Shown piece after piece: positions 44,784 through 56,523 of a DNA stretch of 64,000 bases (positions within the stretch are counted from its first letter, which is position 1; every line of letters begins with the position of its first letter). Source of the DNA: Telmatactis stephensoni (lineage: Eukaryota; Cnidaria; Anthozoa; Actiniaria; Isophelliidae); contig JALIZF010001697.1 of the NCBI GenBank assembly GCA_029948255.1, forward strand, positions 496,001 to 560,000, read 5' to 3'. The notes below the pieces were generated by a model. It made no database searches, was not told where the DNA came from, and saw nothing but the letters and a program-made list of their open reading frames with translations. Both the position numbers and the translations under genes were made by a program.

Positions 44784-45251
44784 ATGGTTAGTGATGCCAA
44801 TCTACAAGAGTTAATTCAACAGCATGATCAACAAGAGCTTGGGTCACATGCTACTACTAGTACTTCTACAAACAGATCCAGTATGGTAAACGATTTATGG
44901 GCAAAGAAAGGGGTGACTTTTCCTGGAACTGGTCCTTTATCTCCTTTAATTCCTCCTTCATGTTCAATTCCTGTACCTAATACACCAGAAGAGGAGGACT
45001 AGCAGATAAGCTTGGCAGTGCGCGAAAGCGTGAGAAAAAATTCGTGTGACTATCATTCATCTCTTCTCCACGCCCCAAGACCGACACTGGCACCAGTTCA
45101 TTATCCATACACTGTTACAAATCAAGCTTTTACTGCTTCAAGCACATCAAACACAGATTCATCTAAAGAGGATAGTAATTCTTTGGATCTTTTAGCAGCG
45201 GCAGCCAAACTGATGTCAGATGATTCCTATGAAGCAAATAACATGTACTAG
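44784..45251 (+). pseudogene. Unknown S/T/P-rich ORF with one in-frame stop
   Basis: From the first ATG (44784) the frame encodes SDANLQELIQQHDQQELGSH, then a serine/threonine-rich part and a PLSPLIPPSCSIPVP segment. It reaches TAG at 45000-45002. The same frame then stays open for another 82 codons to 45251 (SLDLLAAAAKLMSDDSYEAN). One nonsense codon in an otherwise open 156-codon frame suggests a recently broken gene or last exon; CAG at 44758-44760 just upstream could be a splice acceptor. No domain is recognised. It is divergent from the SAP gene, 147 bp apart. Confidence 0.4.
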
Positions 45252-45436
45252 TAAATGCTTTTTATATTTTTCTCTGTATACAATAACAAGATACTAGATA
45301 CATTTGTTATTCAGTGTTGAGTTTCTTACTACAATGTGACTTGATGCACATTTTGATATTTTAAACTAACACAAAATTTATCAGTGTGTAATCTAAACTT
45401 GTTTACATTTGAGGGTTTTAACAAGGACTAGCAAAG

Positions 45437-45585
45437 CTAGAGTGATTTTCATTTGACCGTGAAAGATTAGTCAAACTAATAGTTAGTAGTAGACTCTAAA
45501 CCTATTGTTTTCTTTGTTCTTTATCAACTAGTACAAACTATATAGTCATTTTTCTTTCACGGTCAGGAAGGAAAATCACTCTAAA
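45437..45585. mobile_element. MITE with AGAGTGATTTTC ends
   Basis: The ends AGAGTGATTTTCATTTGACC and GGTCAGGAAGGAAAATCACTCT are imperfect inverses, bordered by TA/AA. A related element with AGAGTGGTTTTCAT ends lies at about 57080-57172. It is probably Tc1-like and non-autonomous. Confidence 0.6.
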
Positions 45586-45973
45586 TTGTTTACAAGTAAC
45601 GGCAAGCAGTGGAATTCTTAGCTTAGTGAGCTTACACTTATACTTTCAAGGGCCAAGTAAAACACTCCAGTTCAAATTGAAATAAAATCTTGTCAATCTG
45701 TAATTACAACCCGACTGAATATGATTTGCGCGGCGTTTTTGATACTTTATTGCACAATAAAAGTATCGGTGAAGTAATTTGGGCTGTTGTGAAATCTGAT
45801 ACCCTTGCTTGTTGACAAGCTTGATTACTTGATTTTTTTCATTTTTAAGTTGAATATCGAATATTTTCGTTCTTGATGTTAGTGTTTTACAAGTATATTA
45901 CTAGTATTTTATATATTTCCTTTTTTGTTTCCTTCGAACTACAAGTATTTCAAAGGGTACGGCTATTTTGCAG

Positions 45974-47118
45974 TTGGTTTGGGTTGCGGGCCTAAATTTG
46001 CGGGTTGTGGGCTAAAAATTTGCGGGTTGCGGGCTAAAAATTTGCGGGCTTGAGAAAAATGTAGTCGTTTTGAATAAAACAAGCTTCCCCAGTTGTTTTA
46101 AAGTCATAGCTGATTAGCTTGTCAAAAAGATAAGATATATTAAAAACAACATAAAAACCAGACGTCAAAAATGCAAACATTGTAGTTGCCCCTGAACTTA
46201 CTGAGTTAAAAATCTGTACAATCACTATAAACAATCACTTTCAATCTGTAATGGAGCAGGGTGAGTCAAGTTTTGAAGTCCCTTTAGCAGATTACACTCG
46301 ATACCTGTTACAATCCGAATTTTGAGTTAGCAGTGTCTGTAAACCAATCTATCATCATACACAAAAATGTGTTTTGGTCAAACAAGTCACAAAGTTGAAC
46401 ATTCAACGGACTGGGATATACCTTCATCGTGCATGGCACATCCCAGATCGCGTACGGGTGTGTGGTACAGTGAGTGTTGTGAGTGTGCCAGTTATTCTGG
46501 GTGTCATGGATTCAAATCAGGAGATGAGGAGCTGGTGCCGTTCATGAACACAACAGTTTCGCCTTCGGCTATATAAGTGAGTTTTTAATTAACATGAATA
46601 TGCTGCTATAATGGTATTTCTGACGTTCTGTCTGCACATTAGTCAAACTTTCTTAATAACCTCATTCCCCTCTTTCAATCTCCCTTTCTCTTCCTCTCTA
46701 CGTGATCCACGTTAAGTATCCCACAGTGTTGTTAATTGGATAAATTAGGGGATCACAACGGGATCACAACAGGATCACCACATATCGAGTGTCATCTTAT
46801 CAAAAAAGATCAAATCTAGATCTGTCCGGAATATTTCATCCAGCGCATCTGTACATGAGCAATCTGTTGTCTGTTTAATTTTGGGTTTAAATATTTTAGT
46901 TTGAGTAGCCCTAAACACCCCCTTCATACGTTACACATTGCTGATTTGCAGTGACAGCTTTACAAATAACACCAGTAAGTCGGCACATTGACTTTATTTT
47001 AGTCACTGGTTCATTTAAGTAACATTTTTCTCGCAACCCGCAAATTTTGGCCCGCAACCCGCAAATATTGGCCTGCAACCCGCATATATTGGCCTGCAAC
47101 CTGCAACCCGCACATTAG
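45974..47118. mobile_element. Possible element with inverted GGGTTGCGGGC subterminal repeats
   Basis: The left block 45974-46051 is three tandem units of TTTGCGGGTTGCGGGCTAAA. The right block 47034-47118 is the inverse, CCCGCAAATTTTGGCCCGCA repeated. The 1-kb interior has no recognisable coding sequence; the ORF at 46367-46576 looks like chance. Boundaries are not defined by a target duplication. Confidence 0.5.
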
Positions 47119-48029
47119 TCAAACTCTATTTCAAAACTTTTCATCCCAAAAAGTGCAATGGTTCCCTTTTGTTTACAAATACTCACCAGTACTACTACTC
47201 TATCAAAGTTTGTGTCTATATAAAGTTCAATGTCTATTCAAGTCCTTAACTTCTTCTGAAGTATCCAACATGGTGATAAAAACTTGTAAGTCGTGGGCAG
47301 ATACCTCCTGAAGGGCACGGTAAATAGCTACATCGAGGATGAATTTTAGGAGGTAGCGATACTCATATCTGTGTAGCACAGTTTTGAGTTTGTTAATCAA
47401 AGGTCTCAGTGAGACAACTCACAGATACAGCTAGCACACAAGCCAATTCCAAAAGGAAAAACTTATGCACCAAAGTAAATCCCGAAGGGGGATGGGAGAG
47501 TGCAACTGCAATAAGGGGTTTTGAAAGCGTTTGCAGTCCCCCCAGTCAGGGGTTTGATAATTATCTGGGCCCCGGGACACATAAGTGATAAGAAATGTTA
47601 AGCATGTTTGATCAATTTGATCAATTTTTCCCAACTGTCGGGATTTAGACAAAAAAATTCAGCTCTGGATCAAATCGCACCCTTTTTCCTGCACTCCCAC
47701 CCCACCTGCTAATTATGCATATTCGATGGATCTTTCGAATCGCAAACAGTCTAGTCCAAACAATCATTGAAATCTCTTCACGAAGATTAACCAGTTAGAA
47801 CTGGTTCCATTATTCGAGTGCCCAACTGAGCAGGCTGGAGGATTTTGAACAATAGCAATTGTTACAACGGAAATCAGAAAGTCCCAAATATAACTCGCCT
47901 GGTTAGACCTTTGTTGTCATTGTTTCATAAGGACTCGCGTAGTAACCGGTTTCTATTGTTTTAGCATGCAAAGCAGGCTGGAGGATTTTGTACAATAGCA
48001 TATTTACAATGCAAATGAGAAAGTCCCAT
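47119..48029. other. Intergenic with a 62-bp direct repeat
   Basis: GCAGGCTGGAGGATTTTGAA at about 47831 and GCAGGCTGGAGGATTTTGTA at about 47972 begin two copies of a 60-bp sequence about 141 bp apart. No gene is seen. Confidence 0.5.
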
Positions 48030-48133
48030 CTACAGCATTAACTCACAGCTACTCCTATGGAGTATCCGTGAGTTAAAAACAAGCTCTACAGGAGTGAGCT
48101 CCTGTGAGTATGCTGGAAGGTAAATCAAAGTAA

Positions 48134-49502
48134 TGCACCTATCAATGTTAAGCCCCCAGGGGGGGAGGCCGGGACAGGGGTGGGGATTAGATTTTTTTGC
48201 TGTTTTTTGGTCAAAATCCCCACTCTCGGGACGGTAAATTTTGTCAATTCCCCTACCTGGAGACATGTTTGGTGGTCCCAAGATAGGGCTCTCCAGACAT
48301 GACAGAATAATCCCTTTTGATGCCTCCCTTTTCACTCAACAACATGAAACAGGAATATTTTAAGTATTCAGAAATTCATGCTTTTAAGCAATTTCAGCTA
48401 CATGCTTTTCGAGACTGAGTAAAAACGGCCAGTGTATTTGTGCAATATCCCATATTATTAACCAATATAGGACAGGGTATCTAGAAACACCATTCCATGG
48501 TTAATAGACCACACAATAAATTTCAGGTTAAAAAACAGAATAAAAAAAAAGGAATGAAACAAAATGACCATGTAAAAATATTTCAAGCAAATTAAAATAT
48601 TATCAAGTGAAACAAGATATCAATGCCAGCAACTTTTATTTCCAATTTACCACCTTTCATAACAATGATAGCATAACCATGTGTCAGTGGGTTTAACATG
48701 AAAAAGTCCCAAACAAACGCCATGAAACCAAGCATCCCAGCAGTCACATTGAATCCATGAAATATCATCCTCTTCATCAATCACTAAGTCATCTGGTGGG
48801 TTAAACATGCCACAGTCCTGACAAATACTTGTTTCTTCACCTTCTTGACATTCGGACATTTCACTAGCTCCAGTTTACTTCCCTGATTTTCTTGACATAC
48901 TGATTTCGTTTTTTCCCCCTGCTTGTTACCAACTTTCTTTTGCCTTTTCTTGTTACTTTTCTTCCCTTTATTTTTTGTTTTACTAGCATGTTCTGTTACC
49001 ACATCGTTCTGTATTTTCTCTTTGTTCTTTTTTCTCGTTTCGGCTGCCTTCTTTGCCCCAGCTGCTCGATTTTATGATGTTTGTTTTAGATGTTTGAACC
49101 ACAGCTCTACTTCATCGATGGGGAGTCCTTCGTTCACTTCACGGCTAGCCACAGGGAACCCAAGAACGCAATTTGTTACTTTTAAATAAGGATCTATTCT
49201 GATCGGATAAAAAGATCTACTCCAATGAAACCCGGTCCAAGACAAGAAATCATCCAAAGAAAATGGATATGAAAATATGATTTTATAGTTCTCAGATTCG
49301 TAAAATAAAAATTGTCCAATCTTTTTCCGCACTGGATTTATTTTGCCTGTACCCCATGTGCGGACTCAATTTGGTCGGCAAATATCCCCACCCTGGGGAC
49401 AACAGAGAAGGGAAAATGCCCCACTGTGGGGCCATAAGTGTTGATCTAATCCCCACCCCTGTCCCGGCCTCCCCCCCTGGGGGCTTAACATTGATAGGTG
49501 CA
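48134..49502 (-). mobile_element. Nested transposon with TGCACCTATCAATG termini and 3-bp TAA/TTA duplication
   Basis: The ends TGCACCTATCAATGTTAAGC and GCTTAACATTGATAGGTGCA are exact inverses and continue as CCCCCAGGGGGGGAGGCCGG. TAA lies at 48131-48133 and 49503-49505. The 1369-bp interior holds a decayed PHD-finger ORF. A TWA duplication is typical of PIF/Harbinger and some CACTA elements; superfamily is left open. It lacks a visible transposase core, so it is non-autonomous. Confidence 0.8.
48647..49332 (-). pseudogene. PHD-finger C-terminal part of a transposon protein
   Basis: In order on the minus strand: GFHWSRSFYPIRIDPYLKVT and FPVASREVNEGLPIDEVELW (about 49120-49250); a TAA stop near 49072; an open, lysine-rich linker (49060-48860); a phase change near 48865; then the PHD finger. 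The finger has CQDCGMF...WIQCDCWDAWFHGVCL...WLCYHCYER, the full C4-H-C3 ligand set. Many transposase proteins carry a C-terminal PHD finger. The ORF is wholly within the nested element, so it is not a host chromatin gene. Confidence 0.65.
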
Positions 49503-49872
49503 TAATTCCAAATCTGTCCAACCATTCAGCTAAGATTTGTCCTCCGTTGAAACGATGGAATGCTGCATTGTCCACTACAACGACGTCTCCATATTCAAGA
49601 ATTGGATTGCCGTCGGGTTGCGTGAATTGCTTGCCTCGTTGAAGAAATTCAAAAACTCTACTGTATTGCTTGCTCAGCATACAGTATTGGCGTACATTAT
49701 TCCTTTTAGACAATAGATTTAAAGTAACATTTGGTGTTTGGGTATTGCACATCACTTCAATACAAGGCGTACCCTTCATGGAGTGTCTGTACTTTGGGTT
49801 CCCCCAATTGGGCAATTTAAAGCCAGCTTCGGAGCAATTATAGAATACCCCCTCATTGATTTTGTCCGTTAT

Positions 49873-50760
49873 GGAGTGGCACCGCGGTACGCAGTGCGCC
49901 AGTCAAACGATGATTTATTCCAAGTGTATAATGGAGTGGCACCGCGGTCCGCAGTGCGCCAGTCAAAGGATGATATATTCCAAGTGTAAAATTTAGTGGC
50001 ACCGCGGTCCGCAGTACGCCAGTCAAAATATTATATAATCCAAGTGTATAATGGAGTGGCACCGCGGGCCGCAGTACGCCAGTCAAAAGATTATATATTC
50101 CAAGTGTATAATGGAGTGGCACCGCGGTCCGCAGTGCGCCAGTCAAAGGATGATATATTCCAAGTGTATAATGGAGTGGCACCGCGGTCCGCAGTGCGCC
50201 AGTCAAAATATTATATATTCCAAGTGTGAATTTTAGTGGCACCGCGGTCCGCAGTGAGGCAGTCAAAAGATTATATAATCCAAGTGTATAATTGAGTGCC
50301 ACCACGGTCCGCAGTGCGCCAGTCAAAAGATTATATATTCCAAGTGTATAATTTAGTGGCACCGTGGTCCGCAGCGCACCAGTCAAACGATTATATATTC
50401 CAAGTGTGTAATTTAGTAGCACCGGGCCCGTAGTGCGCCAGTCAAACGATTATATTTTCAAAGTGTATAATTGAGTGGCACTGTGGTCCGCAGTGCGCCA
50501 GTCAAAAGATTATATATTCCAAGTGTATAATTTAGTGGCACCGTGGTCCGCAGTGAGCCAGTGAAATGATTATATATTCCAAGTGTGTAATTTAGTGGCA
50601 CCGCGGCCTGTAGTGCGCCAGTCAAACAATTATATTTTCAAAGTGTATAATTTAGTGGCACCGCGGTCCGCAGTGCGGCAGTCAAACGATTATATATTCA
50701 AAGTGTATAATTTAGTGGCACTGTGGTCCCCAGTGTGCCAGTCAAAAGATTGTATCTTGA
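49873..50760. repeat. 60-bp satellite, about 15 copies
   Basis: The unit contains GTGGCACCGCGGTCCGCAGT, then GCGCCAGTCAAA and TTATATATTCCAAGTGTATA. Units keep a near-exact 60-bp period, with single-base deletions at about 50420. Because 60 is a multiple of three, long frames stay open on both strands (for example 49853-50422 minus, a 20-residue repeat); I regard these as artefacts. Confidence 0.95.
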
Positions 50761-52660
50761 AATGATGATATTGAGTGGTCGTACTTAATGCGTGAAACAA
50801 ATAGTACCAATTAGTACTAAATAGTCCTGATTAGACAATAGGAAACAAAGGAATTTACATAATGTATCACCTATTTTGTACTATTAGGTTGCACGGATTT
50901 AGTGCGAGCATTCTATTCAAAGTGTATTATGTACTTGCACCTCGGTCGTCAGTGATGAAATGAAGTTGTTTTTATTTCATATAAAAAATCGACGAATAAT
51001 ACATTCGAATAGGTTTGTGTCCTTGTAAACGTTTGAAAACCAAAAATAGTATGATTAAATTGTTTTGTTTTTCTTTATATTAAAGAATGAAGAATACTAC
51101 ATTGGAATAATTTTGTGTACTTGTAAACGTTTGAAAACGACCGGTGTGCGTTCAACTCTATATTGCGCCAAAACTTTTAGTCTAAACCCCATTAAAGTAT
51201 ACATTTTTAGAAAGCTGAATAAATGTAGAAACTATTTCTATTATGTTTATCGTAAAATAATTTTTTCCTTTTAGGTTAGAGCGAATTATTCAAATTTTCA
51301 CTGAGGTGTCTTCGCGGAGTTCCCGGTCAATCAATATTGATCCGAAAACAATGTCTACTATCTTTCTGAGATCATGAGATATCACTTGTCAAAAGTGTGT
51401 CTCAGATTTTTGATTAGTTGCCCTGTTGTTCTGTTATACGTTCCTAAAGTTACAACACCGCCAAAATAGCTGTATCCAATACAAAACAGACGATAACTTT
51501 GGAATGGAGCAAAAAATCGAAAATCGGAAACACTTTTTAAAGAACAACTATCGAAGATGACCTCTGCCAAATTTCAGATGATTCCATTAAAATCCCTTTG
51601 ACCGGAAACTCAAAATACACAGCTAATTGAACGTAAATTCACTTCCGAGAAAAAACGCAAAAAATGTGTTTTGGAGCAAAAAGCGGGTTTGTTGATACAA
51701 GGGGATTATAACACATAATAATCTTGCCCGATGAGAGCTGAAGTAAAGGGCAACGAAAATCTTGTTACGTTTCCCACACAAATGGCGGGAAGTCAAGGCA
51801 ATATGATCCCATTGAACTTTGGCTCTTGTTGAATAATGTTTTTACAAAGGTTTCGATAGTTTAGACAAATATATTCTTCACCGACAAGCTCTCTTGATGA
51901 CAGGTCAATTGACAAGTGATGTCAACAGATCATTGCCAGGGATTAAGCTGGAAAAAAGTTTTTTGTTTATAACTCGCTATTAATAATCGCTAGTGAAAAC
52001 ATTTTTCCACTAAATCATAGCTGATTGTGTATTCTATCAGAAAGTGTAAAAAAGTAAAAATCGACCCTTTTGAGAAACTTTGGGGTACCCTGATACCTTA
52101 AAGAATGAAGAATAATTACATTGTAATAAGTTTGTGTACTTTTAAACGTTTGAAAACGACAAATGGTATGATTAATTTTTTTTGTATACAAATGTGAAAT
52201 GTATAATGAGCCTTTCAGTTTACAAGTGGATGTTAATGAACATTGATTGTTTAAGGAAATGATAATCCTGCTTAATTTTGAATTAGTAATGAATTGGTAT
52301 ATCAGTGTCCCATATGTCCATTTTCTTGAAGGTAGTTTCTCATAGTTTGGGTGATATATTTGTGTAATGGCTGTTGCAGGGCCTGTTCGAAGTCATGTTT
52401 GATGGTGTTGGTGACTGTTGATTGCCATTGGTTAGGCATGGCTTTAACGAACACCTCTTGCTCTGGGAATGTTGAATTCTACCAGACGTCCAAATCCATC
52501 TTGTTGAAGTGTTTCAATGGCTTTGACGTATTCAGGCTCGGCAATGGCTAAATAACTAAAAATAAAATCTAAATTTTGGAGATGAAAATATCAATTTTTC
52601 CAAGAATCATCAATGAGCCAATAAGATTGCTGATTACTGCGAGAGCGTTGAAGAAGTTTG
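50761..52660. other. A/T-rich stretch with dispersed direct repeats
   Basis: AAGAATGAAGAAT...ACATTG followed by TTGTGTACTTGTAAACGTTT occurs at about 50990, 51084 and 52098, the last two about 1 kb apart. No gene is supportable. Confidence 0.5.
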
Positions 52661-52664
52661 AACA

Positions 52665-53035
52665 TGAAAGTTGTGGACTGCAAATTTCTTCTTTTGAGAT
52701 TTCTTCTTTTTTGTACTTTCTTGTGCCTAATTATAAATGTATTCACTGGTAAAATTTTTTTCTTGATTGTGAAAAACTTTTTAAGTAGATTTAAGTATTT
52801 TTCGCGACTTTTTTAGCTCTAGAGCTTTGCCGTCAATTTGACGCTGTGAAAGTGAAAGTTGTGAACTATAAATTTCCTGTTTTGAGGTACTTTTTTGTAC
52901 TTTCATGTGTCTGAGTATACTTGTTTTCACTGCAAAATTTTTTTCATGAAAAACTTTTTAAGCAGATTTAAGTGCTTTTTATACTTTTTTAGCTCTGAAG
53001 CTTTGCCGTGAATTGAAAGTGAAAGTTTTGAGGCA
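52665..53035. repeat. Tandem duplication, two units of about 185 bp
   Basis: GAAAGTTGTGGACT...TTTGTACTTTCTTGTG followed by GAAAAACTTTTTAAGTAGAT and TTTTAGCTCTAGAGCTTTGCC is repeated once with about 80-85 percent similarity (second unit from about 52850). Confidence 0.75.
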
Positions 53036-53520
53036 CACATTTGCTATCTTGGAATTTGATATGTATATATGTTTATGTTTTATGTTTAAGTTTTGTGTTG
53101 TGTTTATTTTGTGAAAAAATGTCCAAGCTTTTATATAATTAGCCAAACACATTTTCAGAGTTGTTTTTATCTGTCGCTTTTAATTGCAAATCAAAGTTTA
53201 TAGGTTTTGTGAAAGAATCGTAACCTGCTTATGTATTTGAAAACAATTATAAAACACTTTACAATGAAAACTTCTCTTAATTTTGACCTTTTTACAGAAG
53301 AAAGAAAAATGTTGAGGACAACTTCCTCGAAGCCGTGGTTTACTGGGGAAATATACCACGGTTTTTAAGGCTTTTCGGCCAATCACAGCGCTCATTAGAA
53401 AAAAGCTATATTATAAAAAACTACATTGAATGTTTGCTTGAAGTTGTAGAACGGTAAATAGTATGATTGATTAGATTGTTTTTATTGGGCGAATTAAGAA
53501 AACTATATTACAATTTGCAG

Positions 53521-54370
53521 TTAAAAAGAGTTCAAATGAGAGTAATATTGCAAACTTACTTGACAGAAGATGCCCTTCTGCGATTCCAGATGCTTAACAA
53601 ATTGAGTGGCATTTTCCAGTGTTTGATGTGTTATGGTAGTTGGAGGATCGCTGTAATCTGGTTGTCCATGAAGTATTTCCTCCATGAAATGGTTGAAGAT
53701 GTGCAGGGTAACTGCTATTCTTGGAATAAGTTCTGGTGCCTTGGATTTTGGAGGCACTTGTCCTTGTAGTATGCACTCATTCACCTCATTAACGAAATCA
53801 TCCATTGTTTGTCTCAATGCTCTCTGGCTGTTAGCGTCGAACTTGAAAACTGTGGACTCTTCAACGTCAGAAATTCGCTTAAATAGTTCATTGAAGTCTT
53901 GAGTGACTTCTGTCGTTTGGAGGTTTAGTTTTGCCTCCTCCATTTGTGTGAGTGATGGTCTGAGAGCTAGAGGTGTGGCGATCAAGATTCTGTCGATAAG
54001 TCCGTGACTGTGATCCATCTTTGCGATTGGTTTGGCGGCATTAACAAGCTGTGTTGAACCGAGGATGGCAAATGGTGTGTTTTGTTCGATTGTTCGAGTT
54101 TTTTCAGTGGAGAAGTGGTGTGTTGATTTTCCCCCCGAAAACAGTTTACACATAAGTTGAATATCTCCAGTTGCATTATCTTCATCTGATTTTAGAAGCT
54201 TGTTCAATATGTCATATACCTCAGGTGAAATTATGATGCCTTGCTTGTTGTTGGATAGGAACTTAACGAGACCAGAGGATGTGGATTTGCTGATGATGGA
54301 CTGTGCAAAGCCGTCAATTGCTTCAAGCGGGTCTTGTGCTCCATGTTGAATGATAATGTACATCTGCCCT
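53521..54370 (-). pseudogene. DUF3987-like protein fragment
   Basis: The minus-strand frame of about 280 residues contains IDGFAQSIISKSTSSGLVKF, then IISPEVYDILNKLL and DIQLMCKLFSGG. Later blocks are AILGSTQLVNAAKPI and SHGLIDRILIATPLALRP. This order is that of DUF3987 (YfjI-like) proteins, which are ATPase/primase-helicase related and frequent in cnidarian repeats. The upstream exon that would carry the Walker A loop is absent; the frame begins at a splice-acceptor-like TTTTATAAG near 54378. The transposase-like ORF begins on the other strand right there. Function is unknown. Confidence 0.55.
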
Positions 54371-56523
54371 GGTGCTACCTTATAAAACAAAGAAGAGACC
54401 AACTAAATGATCTCTGTAACATTTTAGCCACACCTGGGAATACAGAAGGGGCACAACTACCATTTGTCCTTGAGTCAAATCAGGATTTTAGAAACAGCGA
54501 AAAACCTCTTCGTATCAAAATATCAGGGGATGGGGCCAGGATGACAAGGAATTCAAGCTTCATCATACTATCATTTGCAATTCTACAGGAGGGCGAGGAT
54601 GTTTTGGCAGCAAAGGGAAACACTGCAATTGCATTAGTGAAAGGATTGGAAAGCTATCAAACAATAAAGGTGGCATTTTCTGATGTGTTAAATAATATAA
54701 ATGAGCTTGTCAAAGTTAAAAAACTGCCTCTCAATGAGAAAGACAATATTGGCCTAGAATTCTTTCTTGGGGGTGATCCTGTTAATGCTTGGACTGAAAG
54801 GTGCTAAATCTAATTATGCATGCTGCTGGTGCTTAGTGTACAAAGATAACAGGTGGGACATGGAGCATAATTTGAAATATTACAATGAATCACCAATGAA
54901 TAAAACACTTCAAGACATCAAGGATAATGAAGCAAAAAAGAAAGATAATTATTGCTGTGAAAATGAGACCCTTCTTGATATTGACTTAGCCCATATTGTT
55001 TTGGATGAACTTCATCTACTCCTTAGAATAATGGATGTATTGATTAAAAATCTGATTCTGGATGTAAATGAATGGGATCTCAGGGAGGACTCCAAGAAAA
55101 AAAGAGGTGAACCTAAAACTGTACACAAAGACAAACTTGTGCAACCTATAAGATCTTGTGGAGTAACATTTGACATTTAGGAAAAGACAGACGGCAACGG
55201 AAAATCCATTGGAGAATATGATTTAACAAGTCTGTTAGCATCAGATAAGAAAAAGCTCCTAAATGAACTGCCAGAAAAACTAACTGGTAAAGTAATACAT
55301 CTAAATACATGTGATGAAGTGGTTAAGATTTGGCATTCCTTTAAGGATCTTTATTCTATAATCAGAAATAAAAAGCCTCCACAGATGAAATATCTCAATT
55401 CTTTGACGATGCAAAGAAATGGATCTCTATGTTTACATCTCTCACAGATAGACATAGAGGCTACAGGCGTGCAAATGTTACTCCTTACATGCATGCATTG
55501 GTGTTTCATGTTCCAGTTTTCATGGAGAAATGGGGTGGAATAAAAAAAGGTTTTCGGGGCAAGGTGTCGAAAAAAAAACAACGATGTCGCACGGAACACT
55601 GTGTTAAGGAAGTCAAGCAAGTGGAATGCTCCTGCAGATGTCCTAATAGAGACCTTTAGATTCGACGACGACTACGAGTACGAGTACGAGTTTTCCTGAT
55701 ATAGCCTTAATGCGCATGCTCAGCGGCCGTGACATGGTAACGCTATCTTATTGTTGGGAAAATTCTCGTCGCCGTCGCGTTGTCAAGTACGAGTTTGGCA
55801 AGAAATCTCGTAGTGTGGAGTACGAGTTATCTGGTAAGTGTAAAATTCATCTTTGTTGTTTCTTAGATGTCTGAAATATTGTGGAAAACACATGTTAGAC
55901 CTCAGACAAATAGATAAGCTTCAAAGTTGTTGGTTGAAAACTCTAAACAGCAATATTTTTACCCTTATTTGTAGGTCAGTCTTTTCGGCTAAAAACATCT
56001 AAACAGGAATCGTCCTACGCTTTTTAATTTTTGACTTCAGTCTCGAATTTTTCAACTTTCTTCTTTTTAAGAAAATAATAATATTTGGTGTGTTATTCGT
56101 TTAACTTATCAAATATCTGATATTAAGTTTCTTGTACATGTAGTTGACCTTTTAGCATCCTGTTAAGGAGGAATTTTCATGTCATGTACTATGCCAAATA
56201 AGTTTGTATGCAAAAAAAGTCAGTATGCAATCTCACTGTGCTACTGGATTAATCAGCAAATGTATACTCCTAAAGTGTGCACATACAGTACCCTGGTCCC
56301 AGAGGCTTTCTTTATCTCTTTAGCCGATTTATTCTATGATTTTTGCGACTTTACGAGATGTTCACGTTTTACGTTCTGACTCGTAAAACGTAAAAATCTC
56401 GTAAAGTCGCAAAAATCGTAAAATAAATCAATTAAAAAATAAATAAAGCCTCTGGCACCAGGCTACATACACAGAGGAAAATAATGGGGATGATCATATA
56501 TTTATTCTCATATATATACAGAG

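Larger units (their letters stand above)
48030..49850 (-). pseudogene. IS630/Tc1-type DDE transposase, split by a nested transposon
   Basis: Minus-strand coding in two parts. Part one (49850 to 49503) carries RHSMKGTPCIEV, then the second catalytic aspartate in YGDVVVVDNAAFHR and EWLDRFGI. Part two (48130 to 48030) resumes with TLIYLPAYSQELTPVELVFN, containing the third acidic residue region typical of Tc1/IS630 (LPAYSP.LNP.E). The interruption is the 48134-49502 element. With the insert and one TTA removed, the frame joins exactly. The C-terminus after VELVF runs into a small palindrome (48038-48076). The N-terminal DNA-binding domain is not seen; the 60-bp satellite begins just upstream. 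Confidence 0.75.

Noticed and set aside
48647..48859. Host PHD-finger chromatin protein
   Set aside because: The ORF lies entirely inside a transposon with target duplication, and its upstream part is broken.
49853..50422. 189-codon repeat protein
   Set aside because: Product of a 60-bp satellite; equally open on the other strand; no start context or domain.
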